The notes beneath the pieces are model-generated. The model saw nothing but the letters and a program-made list of their open reading frames with translations, ran no database searches and was not told the origin of the DNA. A stretch of DNA of 14,119 nucleotides, taken from assembly GCA_012960055.1 (NCBI GenBank), contig DUCA01000176.1, forward strand, positions 1 through 14,119. Reading direction: 5' to 3'. Positions within the stretch are counted from its first letter, which is position 1; the number at the start of each line of letters is the position of its first letter. Shown here in pieces: positions 1-6,979 of the stretch. Both the position numbers and the translations under genes were made by a program. Source of the stretch: Cycloclasticus sp. (lineage in GTDB: Bacteria > Pseudomonadota > Gammaproteobacteria > Methylococcales > Cycloclasticaceae).

Positions 1-275
1 TAGATATTATCTATGCCCAATCCAGCGATGGCGGATAGCAAGTGTTCAACGGTTGAGACACGAACACCGTCTTGAATTAGTGTAGTTGATAACTGCGTAT
101 CACCAACATTTTGGGCTTTAGCTGGAATTACAACGGGTTCGTCAAAGTCCACTCTACGAAACACAATTCCAACATTAACACCCGCAGGGCGCAGTGTTAA
201 ATAAACTTTCTCACCGCTATGTAAACCCACGCCAGTTGCACGAATCACATTTTTCAGCGTCCGTTGTTTAATCAT
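1..275 (-). CDS. lpxC: UDP-3-O-acyl-N-acetylglucosamine deacetylase, N-terminal part (3' end beyond window)
   Basis: LpxC is the zinc-dependent cytoplasmic deacetylase that performs the committed step of lipid A synthesis. The first 91 codons are present. The protein starts MIKQRTLKNVIRATGVGLHSG, which closely follows the E. coli N-terminus (MIKQRTLK..ATGVGLH), and contains STVEHLLSAIAGLGIDN. The His of STVEHL is the first zinc ligand known for the family (His79 in E. coli). The ATG at 275-273 is chosen because it matches the family N-terminus exactly; a modest GGGA Shine-Dalgarno lies about 8 bases upstream. The gene lies 153 bases downstream of ftsZ, the usual gammaproteobacterial position, and probably has its own promoter in that gap. 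The second half, with the remaining zinc ligands, is outside the window. Identity is very secure. Confidence 0.95.
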   Translation of the reverse strand, partial: MIKQRTLKNVIRATGVGLHSGEKVYLTLRPAGVNVGIVFRRVDFDEPVVIPAKAQNVGDTQLSTTLIQDGVRVSTVEHLLSAIAGLGIDNI

Positions 276-328
276 TTTATATTCCCAAGCCGATGTTTTA
301 AGTATCTTTTTATTTTTGTTATAACGTC

Positions 329-357
329 ATATTAACATACTTTACATATGAACAAAA
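329..357 (-). promoter_or_regulatory. Candidate sigma70 promoter for lpxC (extended -10)
   Basis: On the minus strand TGTTAATAT (337-329) reads as an extended -10 element, TGn followed by TAATAT. A weak -35 hexamer TTTTGT (357-352) lies 17 bases upstream; TTGTTC at 355-350 is the alternative, but with only 15 bases of spacing. Transcription would start near 322, giving a leader of roughly 47 bases before the lpxC ATG. The surrounding DNA is AT-rich. In E. coli lpxC also has a promoter between it and ftsZ, which supports the idea, but AT-rich DNA yields chance matches. Confidence 0.45.
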
Positions 358-380
358 AATCACTGCCAACACCTCCCTTT

Positions 381-416
381 TACCGCTTTCAAAGACTTAC
401 CATTATGAAAGCGGTA
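381..416 (-). other. 10-bp perfect inverted repeat (hairpin) just after ftsZ
   Basis: TACCGCTTTC (381-390) and GAAAGCGGTA (407-416) are perfect reverse complements separated by 16 bases; an extra A-T pair can extend the stem. It begins 12 bases past the ftsZ stop. Read in the ftsZ direction the stem is followed by AAAGGGAGG, not by a U tract, so it is not a classical intrinsic terminator for ftsZ. The T-rich side (TATTTT) lies on the plus-strand exit, so the hairpin could more easily stop antisense transcription entering ftsZ. An RNA-stabilising or processing hairpin between ftsZ and lpxC is another reading. Confidence 0.5.
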
Positions 417-428
417 TTTTCGGGCCTA

Positions 429-1592
429 CTAGTCTGCCTGACGCCTTAAAAAAGCGGGGATATCCAGATAAGCCGGGTCTATTGCGCTATCGTGCCCGCT
501 CATTTTTTGTGTAGCCGCTTCAACTTTATTGTCACGCATGATGGTTGGGATATCGAAATCTTTTTCTTTCAAATCGACAACTTTAATAGGCGCTCTTTGC
601 ACCTGAACAATTGGCGTTACTTCGACTGCTGCTACTTGTTGACTTAAGCCCGTCGCTACAACTGTTACACGCATTTCACCTTCTAAGTCAGGATCAATAA
701 CCGTACCGACTACAACATTAGCATCGTCTGCTGCAAAGTCTCTTATCGCTTGACCAACTTCTTCAAACTCGCCAATCGACATATCCAAACCTGCGGTGAT
801 ATTAACCAAAATACCTCGAGCACCTTGAACGTTGATATCTTCCAAGAGTGGACTATGGATAGCCGCTTCCGCCGCTTCTCTTGCACGTGACTCGCCCATG
901 GCGCTACCTGTTCCCATCATGGCGTCACCCATTTCAGACATTACCGTTTTAACGTCGGCAAAATCGACATTGATTAGGCCTGGGCGCGTAATCAATTCAG
1001 CAATACCTTGAACCGCACCCAACAACACATCATTAGCCGCCTTAAACGCATTCAACAAGGTCATGTCTTTACCTAAAACATGCAACAGTTTTTCATTTGG
1101 AATGGTAATTAAGGAATCAACATAATGACTGAGCTCTTCGATACCTTTATCAGCAATCATCATTCTCTTTTTGCCTTCGAATGGGAACGGTTTGGTTACA
1201 ATAGCCACCGTTAAAATACCCATTTCTTTAGCAATTTCAGCCACAACCGGAGCCGCACCAGTCCCAGTACCACCGCCCATACCGGCTGTGATAAACACCA
1301 TATCTGCACCAGCAATCACTTCTTGGATGCGTTCTCTGTCTTCAATCGCCGCTTGCTTGCCAATATCTGGGTTTGCACCCGCACCTAAACCCTTTGCACT
1401 GTTATTGCCTAATTGCAAGATCGTTCGCACTTGCGTGTTTTTTAATGCTTGAGCATCGGTATTTGCACAAATGAACTCAACCCCATCAATGGCGCTGCTC
1501 ACCATATGATTAACCGCGTTGCCGCCGCCGCCGCCGACACCAATCACTTTAATTACTGCATTCTCTGTTTGTGCATCCATTAATTCAAACAT
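429..1592 (-). CDS. ftsZ: Cell division protein FtsZ (tubulin-like GTPase)
   Basis: FtsZ polymerises at midcell with GTP to form the Z ring that recruits the divisome. The 387 residues are close to the 383 of E. coli. A glycine-rich GVGGGGGNAVNHM lies at 18-30, the tubulin signature GGGTGTG at 106-112, and the T7 catalytic loop NVDFAD at 208-213, whose acidic residues complete the GTPase site of the neighbouring subunit. A variable linker starts near 318, and the protein ends YLDIPAFLRRQAD, the conserved tail that binds FtsA, ZipA and other regulators. The ATG is preceded by a strong Shine-Dalgarno GAGGAG (1604-1599) at 6 bases. Unlike most genes upstream, ftsZ does not overlap its predecessor: 51 AT-rich bases separate it from ftsA, leaving room for independent translation and perhaps extra transcription. 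The linker carries a second tail-like segment, DFDIPTIMR (345-353). Confidence 0.98.
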   Translation of the reverse strand: MFELMDAQTENAVIKVIGVGGGGGNAVNHMVSSAIDGVEFICANTDAQALKNTQVRTILQLGNNSAKGLGAGANPDIGKQAAIEDRERIQEVIAGADMVFITAGMGGGTGTGAAPVVAEIAKEMGILTVAIVTKPFPFEGKKRMMIADKGIEELSHYVDSLITIPNEKLLHVLGKDMTLLNAFKAANDVLLGAVQGIAELITRPGLINVDFADVKTVMSEMGDAMMGTGSAMGESRAREAAEAAIHSPLLEDINVQGARGILVNITAGLDMSIGEFEEVGQAIRDFAADDANVVVGTVIDPDLEGEMRVTVVATGLSQQVAAVEVTPIVQVQRAPIKVVDLKEKDFDIPTIMRDNKVEAATQKMSGHDSAIDPAYLDIPAFLRRQAD

Positions 1593-1643
1593 ATTATTCT
1601 CCTCAAATTTTTTATTAATAATTTATTCTAAAAATTGTCGTTG
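1593..1643 (-). promoter_or_regulatory. ftsA-ftsZ intergenic spacer with strong ftsZ ribosome-binding site
   Basis: This is one of only two real gaps in the cluster. It is very AT-rich. On the minus strand it holds a possible weak -10 (TAGAAT, around 1632-1627) without a convincing -35. A 7-bp AT inverted repeat (AATTTTT at 1606-1612 and AAAAATT at 1630-1636) sits next to the Shine-Dalgarno GAGGAG at 1604-1599. The ribosome-binding site is clear; promoter activity is only possible. It would make sense for raising FtsZ output above that of FtsA and FtsQ. Confidence 0.5.
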
Positions 1644-2873
1644 TTAAAAATTGCCCTGGAACCAACTCTTCATCTTTGCCCACATCGCCCCAAACCCACT
1701 GCTGACTTCTCCACTATTTGCCACACTGTTTTGCTGACCAAACAACAACAAACCGACGCCCGTTGCATAAATCGGGTTGCGCACCACTTCGCTTAACCCC
1801 GACACATACTGCGGACACCCTAAACGAACTGGCATATGGAAGACCTCCTCTGCCAATTCAACTAACCCTTCAACTTTTGCGCTGCCGCCCGTTAATACCA
1901 CCCCCGCGGCAACTAAATCTTCGAATCCACTGCGCCTTAATTCGGCTTGAACGAGCATCATCAACTCCTCATAACGCGGCTCTATAATTTCAGCCAAATT
2001 ACCACGTGATATCTTGCGTGTTGGTCTGTCACCAATACTCGGCACATCTATCATTTCATCTTCACTAACAAGTTGAGTTAATGCGCAGGCGTATTTCAAT
2101 TTAATATCATCCGCATGCTGAGTTGGCGTTCTTAGTGCCACGGCAATGTCGTTTGTTACTTGATCACCGGCAATTGGTATCACCGCGGTATGACGAATAA
2201 AACCGTCACAAAACACGGCAATGTCCGTTGTGCCGCCACCGATATCAACCAAACAAACACCTAGCTCTTTTTCGTCTTCTGTTAATACAGATGTGCTGGA
2301 TGCCAGTTGCTCCAAAATAATATCATCCACTTCTAAACCACAACGACGCACACATTTAATGATGTTTTGTGCAGCACTCACCGCGCCTGTAACAATATGA
2401 ACCTTAGCTTCTAAGCGAATACCCGCCATGCCAACTGGTTCCTTAATCCCTTCTTGACCATCAATAATGAATTCTTGCGGCATGATATGAAGGATTTTTT
2501 GATCGGCCGGAATGACGACCGCACGCGCTGCATCAATCACTCGATCAATGTCCGATGTATTCACTTCACTTTCTTTGATACCAACCACACCGTTTGAGTT
2601 AAGGCTACTGATATGACTCCCTGCAATACCAACAAACACGGAACTAATTTGACAACCCGCCATCAATTCAGCTTCTTCTATCGCACGTTGAATTGAGTGC
2701 ACCGTTGATTCAAGATTCACCACCACGCCTTTCTTTAAACCGCGTGACGGATTTGAGCCGATACCTAGAATATCAATGCGACCATCCGGCGTAATTTCAC
2801 CAACAATTGCTGCCACCTTAGATGTCCCAATATCCAAGCCAACAATTAAATTTTTATCACTATTTTTCTTCAT
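1644..2873 (-). CDS. ftsA: Cell division protein FtsA (actin-like membrane tether for FtsZ)
   Basis: FtsA is an actin-family ATPase that binds the FtsZ tail and anchors the Z ring to the inner face of the cytoplasmic membrane. It has 409 residues, against 420 in E. coli. The phosphate-1 loop is GLDIGTSK (12-19), the phosphate-2 motif DIGGGTTD (210-217), and the adenosine motif VVLTGGSAK (325-333). The C-terminus MWAKMKSWFQGNF (397-409) forms an amphipathic helix of the kind used for membrane targeting. The ATG at 2873 overlaps the ftsQ TGA in an ATGA arrangement, and a Shine-Dalgarno AGGAAAAGG lies about 9 bases upstream. Translation is probably coupled to ftsQ. No truncation or missing motif is visible. 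Confidence 0.97.
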   Translation of the reverse strand: MKKNSDKNLIVGLDIGTSKVAAIVGEITPDGRIDILGIGSNPSRGLKKGVVVNLESTVHSIQRAIEEAELMAGCQISSVFVGIAGSHISSLNSNGVVGIKESEVNTSDIDRVIDAARAVVIPADQKILHIMPQEFIIDGQEGIKEPVGMAGIRLEAKVHIVTGAVSAAQNIIKCVRRCGLEVDDIILEQLASSTSVLTEDEKELGVCLVDIGGGTTDIAVFCDGFIRHTAVIPIAGDQVTNDIAVALRTPTQHADDIKLKYACALTQLVSEDEMIDVPSIGDRPTRKISRGNLAEIIEPRYEELMMLVQAELRRSGFEDLVAAGVVLTGGSAKVEGLVELAEEVFHMPVRLGCPQYVSGLSEVVRNPIYATGVGLLLFGQQNSVANSGEVSSGFGAMWAKMKSWFQGNF

Positions 2874-3670
2874 ATTATTTGGCCTTTTCCTGCCTGTTGT
2901 TTGTTAACGGCTAGTGCCGCGTCTGTTTTATTTGGCTGACCAAACTGATATCCTACTTTCCATGCTACAGCCACACCATTGGGGTATCGTAAATCAATGG
3001 TGCCGACATGACTCACCAAATCACCCTGTAGCGAAGCCAATGCCTTTAGCGACTTGCTCATTTCCTTTTTAGGCAATACATTCCCTATTTTAACCTGTAT
3101 TCCATTATTCAATACAACTTGCCAACTGCCGTGTTCCGACAGGCTCAACTGTTGCACGGATAAATCTAACGATGCGATTGACTGATTAATTTGACGACTC
3201 TGTACCAAGATGTCTTTGCTGTTTCTATTGAGACCTGACAAATTAGGCAACTTCATTAGCGATTGAGGAACAACTGGCTTAAACACGTCACCCTGAGTAT
3301 TAAGTAGCGCCGTTTTATTCCACACCGCTACGGGCATTTGCTCAATAATCTCTACAACGACAGTGTCTGGCCACACCCGCCTTACGCTTACCTCCTCAAC
3401 CCATTCTAGCTGCGTCACTGCTTGCACAATCGCCTTGCTATCAACATCGAAATACCCTGTTTCAACATACGGTAATAACGTTTGGGATATATCTTCACGC
3501 GTTAAATACCTTAGATCAGCCTCAACACGAACTTGCTTGATTGGCATCGTGCTGGGCTTTGCCATCCAGTCCAATAGCTGCCACAAACCTAGCGCCACTA
3601 CCCATATCAGCACCATGGCTTTTATCAGCGATTTTGCTTGCCCAAGCAAAGCGGCGTTATCTAATGTCAT
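2870..3670 (-). CDS. ftsQ: Cell division protein FtsQ
   Basis: FtsQ is a bitopic inner-membrane protein that recruits FtsB and FtsL and links early and late divisome proteins. With the chosen start it has 266 residues: a short cytoplasmic segment, one membrane helix at about 16-36 (KAMVLIWVVALGLWQLLDW), then a periplasmic POTRA domain (about 42-108, MPIKQVRVEADLRYL through WPDTVVVEI) and the FtsQ beta domain. The open frame continues 15 codons upstream to a TTG at 3715, inside ddl. I chose the ATG at 3670-3668 because it forms an ATGA overlap with the ddl stop and has GGAGG 4 bases upstream; the TTG has no clear ribosome-binding site. FtsQ sequences diverge quickly, so the call rests on architecture, the WPDTVVVEI stretch and position between ddl and ftsA, which together are decisive. 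Confidence 0.94.
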   Translation of the reverse strand: MTLDNAALLGQAKSLIKAMVLIWVVALGLWQLLDWMAKPSTMPIKQVRVEADLRYLTREDISQTLLPYVETGYFDVDSKAIVQAVTQLEWVEEVSVRRVWPDTVVVEIIEQMPVAVWNKTALLNTQGDVFKPVVPQSLMKLPNLSGLNRNSKDILVQSRQINQSIASLDLSVQQLSLSEHGSWQVVLNNGIQVKIGNVLPKKEMSKSLKALASLQGDLVSHVGTIDLRYPNGVAVAWKVGYQFGQPNKTDAALAVNKQQAGKGQII

Positions 3671-4611
3671 TTCGCCTCCCGCGCTTGCATTAAGCTTGTT
3701 TCTAAAATACGCCAAACCAACTGCTTAAAATCAATGCCGGCTTGCTTTGCGGCCATCGGCACCAAACTGTGGCCTGTCATACCGGGTACTGTATTAATTT
3801 CTAACAACTGGGGGTTACCCGCTTCATCCAACATCAAGTCAACACGGCCCCAACCGCTACCGCCCAACACTTTAAACGCCTTAACAGACAACGCCTTAAG
3901 CTCGTTTTCTTGTTCCACGCTCAAGCCACAAGGGCAATGGTATTGTGTGGTATTCGTTTGGTACTTTGCTTCATAATCATAAAAGTCATTCGGCGTTTCC
4001 AAACGAATCATCGGCAGAGCTTCGCCCGCTAAAATCGCAACGGTGTATTCGTTCCCTTCCACCCATTGCTCAGCCATCACATCGCATGCAAAGGCTGATG
4101 CGCTGGTAAATGCCTCACGTAACTGGTCAATATCGTCTGCTTTCGCCATACCCAAACTTGAGCCCTCAAGCGCAGGTTTTACCATCACAGGAAAACCTAA
4201 GGTCTTGGCGCATGTTTCAATATCTTCAGCTGAATTTAACTGCAACCACCTTGGCGTTGGAATACCCGCACCTAACCAACACAGTTTGGTTCTTAATTTA
4301 TCCATACCCAGTGCAGAGCCTAATACAGCACTGCCCGTATACGGCACACCTGCCAACTCAAGCGCACCTTGCAACTGACCATCTTCGCCACCTCGCCCGT
4401 GCACAATATTAAACACCCGGTCCACACCCATCGCTTTCAACTGTTCGATACCGGTATCTTTTGTATCAAACTGAACGGCATTAACGTCCTGCTCCAGCAA
4501 AGCAACCAACACAGCTTTACCACTGATTAGCGAGACCTCACGTTCCGCAGCATCACCGCCCATCGCGACAGCCACTTTGCCAAACTCAGCCGGTATCTTC
4601 ACGCTACTCAT
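3667..4611 (-). CDS. ddl: D-alanine--D-alanine ligase
   Basis: Ddl is the ATP-grasp ligase that joins two D-alanines to make the dipeptide MurF attaches to the UDP-MurNAc-tripeptide. It has 314 residues, typical of the DdlB group. The N-terminal substrate loop is MGGDAAEREVSLISG (17-31). The ATP-grasp lysine lies in VMVKPALEGSSLGM (142-155), where the serine loop EGSS sits. The omega-loop YDYEAKY is at 211-217, and its tyrosine is typical of D-Ala rather than D-lactate specificity. The metal-binding EINTVPGMTGHSLVP is at 271-285. The usual Ser of the GG-x-SAERE loop is Ala here (GGDAAERE). The ATG overlaps the murB TGA by four bases (ATGA), and the gene overlaps ftsQ the same way, so translational coupling on both sides is likely. 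Confidence 0.96.
   Translation of the reverse strand: MSSVKIPAEFGKVAVAMGGDAAEREVSLISGKAVLVALLEQDVNAVQFDTKDTGIEQLKAMGVDRVFNIVHGRGGEDGQLQGALELAGVPYTGSAVLGSALGMDKLRTKLCWLGAGIPTPRWLQLNSAEDIETCAKTLGFPVMVKPALEGSSLGMAKADDIDQLREAFTSASAFACDVMAEQWVEGNEYTVAILAGEALPMIRLETPNDFYDYEAKYQTNTTQYHCPCGLSVEQENELKALSVKAFKVLGGSGWGRVDLMLDEAGNPQLLEINTVPGMTGHSLVPMAAKQAGIDFKQLVWRILETSLMQAREAK
3675..3680 (-). promoter_or_regulatory. Shine-Dalgarno that fixes the ftsQ start
   Basis: GGGAGG on the minus strand ends 4 bases before the ATG at 3670-3668. It lies within the last codons of ddl, so ribosomes finishing ddl would reinitiate at the overlapping ATGA. It argues against the TTG at 3715 as the start. Confidence 0.75.
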
Positions 4612-5531
4612 GCTTCTAGCACCTCGCCCATGATGCGCACTTCTGTTTCCAGCAAAACGCCTTGCTTTTGCTGTACTGATTTTTTTACAAACCCAATCAA
4701 TTGTTCAATATCAGCTGCGCTGGCATCACCAATATTTAATATAAAGTTTGAATGTTTTTCAGACACTTGCGCGCCACCTATTTGCTTACCTTTCAAGCCT
4801 GTCACTTCAATTAATCGCGCTGCGTGATCGCCTGGTGGGTTTTTAAACACCGAGCCACCACTTGGAATATTTGTTGGCTGTGTTTTAGAACGCTTTGCCA
4901 GTAATTCGCGAATTTTCTCTCTGCTTTGTTGGTTGCCGCCCGTTGGAATATCGAGGTAGCACGCAACAAACCACTCCCCTTCGGCAACTGACACTGAACG
5001 ATAGCCAACCTCATAATCAGTCGCCTTACGCTCAATCAATTCACCTTGGCGATTAACCAACAACACTTTACTCACAAGGCTCCATGTTTCACCGCCGAAC
5101 GCACCAGCATTCATCGCTAACGCCCCCCCCATGGTGCCGGGAATACCGGCTAAAAATTCTGCACCGGTCAAGTCTTTTTCAGCAGCCATTTTTGCCACCA
5201 GCGCACAAGGCACACCGGCTTCCACATAAATCAAGCCATCGCTACGGTCGTGCATCTGCTTTAAACAACCGCGGGTATAAATTACCGAACCACGCACACC
5301 ACCATCACGAATCAGCACATTACTGCCAAGCCCTAGCCATAACACTGACTCATCAACGGGCAATGACTGCAAATATTGCTGTACATCTTCGATGCTGCTG
5401 GGCTTATACAAACGATCCGCACAACCACCCACACGCCATGATGTATAGCGCGCCAAAGGCTCCCTCTCCATCAATTGCCCTGTCAGTTGGTTTACGGTTT
5501 GTTTCATCGCCTGCACGTTTCCTGTTGTCAC
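4608..5531 (-). CDS. murB: UDP-N-acetylenolpyruvoylglucosamine reductase
   Basis: MurB is the FAD-containing, NADPH-dependent cytoplasmic enzyme that reduces the enolpyruvyl group to make UDP-MurNAc. Motifs visible are the FAD-binding start YTSWRVGGCAD (29-39), LGLGSNVLIRDGG (66-78), PGTMGGALAMNAGAFGGE (131-148), the catalytic-serine segment SGGSVFKNPPGDHAARLIE (224-242) and the C-terminal glutamate segment LLETEVRIMG (293-302). At 307 residues it is shorter than the 342-residue E. coli enzyme and resembles the short MurB type. The start is uncertain: GTG at 5531, two bases past the murC stop, gives the tightest packing; the ATG at 5507 (residue 9) is a good alternative and loses no motif. 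It lies between murC and ddl, unlike E. coli, where murB is outside dcw. A run of eight G lies in the GTMGGA codons. Confidence 0.95.
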   Translation of the reverse strand: MTTGNVQAMKQTVNQLTGQLMEREPLARYTSWRVGGCADRLYKPSSIEDVQQYLQSLPVDESVLWLGLGSNVLIRDGGVRGSVIYTRGCLKQMHDRSDGLIYVEAGVPCALVAKMAAEKDLTGAEFLAGIPGTMGGALAMNAGAFGGETWSLVSKVLLVNRQGELIERKATDYEVGYRSVSVAEGEWFVACYLDIPTGGNQQSREKIRELLAKRSKTQPTNIPSGGSVFKNPPGDHAARLIEVTGLKGKQIGGAQVSEKHSNFILNIGDASAADIEQLIGFVKKSVQQKQGVLLETEVRIMGEVLEA

Positions 5532-5533
5532 GC

Positions 5534-6979
5534 TTATTGCGCGCCCACCTTGTTATTTAACTGCGCTTCTAACTTTGCTGATGCAGCACCAATATTTCCA
5601 GCGCCGGAGGTCAACACAATGTCACCCGGTAGCAGCACGTCTTTTAAAACATAGGGTAATTGCTCTATGTCTTTAACAAACATAGGAATCAATTTTCCTC
5701 GCTGACGAATGGCTTTACTCAGTGCCGGCCCATCAGAACCGGCTATCGGTTTTTCACCTGCGGCAAACACATCGAGCAATACCAGTACATCCACTTCATT
5801 AAGCACATCAACAAAGTCTTCAAATAGATCTTGGGTTCTTGAATAACGGTGTGGTTGAAACGCCAACACCAAGCGCTTATCGGGCCAGCCTTCACGCACG
5901 GCATTAATGGTGGCCATTACTTCGCGCGGGTGATGACCATAATCATCCACCAATATCGCCGTACCACCTGCTAATACTATTTCGCCATTTACTTGGAAGC
6001 GACGGCCAACGCCTTTAAATTGACTCAACCCTGTTGCAATCGCTTCGCCTGACACCCCCAGCTCGCTGGCCACTGCAATCGCGGCCAAGGCATTTAATAC
6101 ATTATGTTGCCCCGGCATATTTAACGTCAGCGGCAACAATTCATCACGACCGATTCGTTTTAGATTAAAGTGCGTCCTAAACCCTTCTTGTTTGACATCA
6201 AGCGCCTGAAAGTCGGCCTCCTGCTGAATGCCGTAACTTAAAATAGGCTTACTGATTGAAGGAATTAATTCACGTATGTTTTCGTCGTCCACACACATCA
6301 CCGCTAAACCATAAAATGGCAGCTGATGTAAAAATGATTTAAATGCATCTTTGACCTGCTGAAAATCACCGCCATACGTACTCATATGATCTTCATCAAT
6401 GTTCGTTACCACCGCAACCATCGGTTGAAGGTGTAAAAACGAGGCATCACTTTCATCCGCTTCAGCGACTAAGTAATGGCTTTCCCCCAGTTTTGCATTC
6501 GTACCCGCGCTGTTTAATAGCCCACCTATCACAAACGTGGGATCTAATTTACCTTCGGTCATTAACACGGCAAGTAGGCTGGTTGTTGTTGTTTTGCCGT
6601 GCGTACCCGCAACCGCAATGCCAAATCTAAAGCGCATTATCTCTGCCAACATTTCTGCACGCGGTATGACCGGAATACGCTGCCTAAGCGCCGCAGCAAC
6701 TTCAACATTGTCTTTATTAACAGCAGTTGACGTCACAACCACGTCACAACCATTTACATTCTCTGCCACATGGCCGATATAAACTTTCGCTCCCTGATCG
6801 ACGAGTCGTTTCGTGACTTTGCTTTGACGAATATCGGAGCCCGATACCTCGTAGTCCAAATTTATCAACACTTCAGCAATGCCACTCATACCGGCGCCAC
6901 CAATGCCAATAAAGTGGATTTTATTGAGCTTCCCAAAGCCTAAATGCGCTGAGTAATGCTTGTGTAGTTCTGGCATCAT
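5534..6979 (-). CDS. murC: UDP-N-acetylmuramate--L-alanine ligase
   Basis: MurC adds L-alanine to UDP-MurNAc, the first of the four ATP-dependent Mur ligase steps. It has 481 residues (E. coli 491). The N-terminal nucleotide-sugar fold has HFIGIGGAGMSGIAEVL (22-38). The ATP loop is AGTHGKTTTT (124-133), followed by EADESD (173-178), NIDEDHMSTYGG (193-204), the Mur ligase motif GQHNVLNALAA in the central domain, and DDYGHHPREV in the C-terminal domain. Two consecutive ATG codons occur (6979 and 6976). The first overlaps the murG TGA as ATGA and sits 6 bases after a strong GGAGGT (6991-6986), so it is preferred. The protein is complete with no missing motif. Confidence 0.97.
   Translation of the reverse strand: MMPELHKHYSAHLGFGKLNKIHFIGIGGAGMSGIAEVLINLDYEVSGSDIRQSKVTKRLVDQGAKVYIGHVAENVNGCDVVVTSTAVNKDNVEVAAALRQRIPVIPRAEMLAEIMRFRFGIAVAGTHGKTTTTSLLAVLMTEGKLDPTFVIGGLLNSAGTNAKLGESHYLVAEADESDASFLHLQPMVAVVTNIDEDHMSTYGGDFQQVKDAFKSFLHQLPFYGLAVMCVDDENIRELIPSISKPILSYGIQQEADFQALDVKQEGFRTHFNLKRIGRDELLPLTLNMPGQHNVLNALAAIAVASELGVSGEAIATGLSQFKGVGRRFQVNGEIVLAGGTAILVDDYGHHPREVMATINAVREGWPDKRLVLAFQPHRYSRTQDLFEDFVDVLNEVDVLVLLDVFAAGEKPIAGSDGPALSKAIRQRGKLIPMFVKDIEQLPYVLKDVLLPGDIVLTSGAGNIGAASAKLEAQLNNKVGAQ

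Noticed and set aside
381..420. Classical rho-independent terminator for ftsZ
   Set aside because: The stem is followed by AAAGGGAGG in the ftsZ direction; the T-rich flank is on the other strand. Kept only as a hairpin.
1521..1536. GCC trinucleotide repeat in ftsZ as a microsatellite
   Set aside because: It encodes the conserved run of five glycines in the nucleotide-binding loop, so protein function explains it.
3363..4412. Several plus-strand open frames of 80-121 codons opposite ftsQ and ddl
   Set aside because: They are antisense to well-supported genes, overlap each other in different frames, lack convincing ribosome-binding sites and resemble no family.
4811..5035. 74-codon minus-strand frame inside murB in another frame
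   Set aside because: Fully nested in murB, whose own frame has all the MurB motifs; no independent start signal or similarity.
5084..5560. 158-codon open frame on the plus strand
   Set aside because: It lies opposite murB and the end of murC, both with intact motifs. Its protein is rich in His, Pro, Ser and Arg with no recognisable fold, as expected for the shadow of a coding strand.
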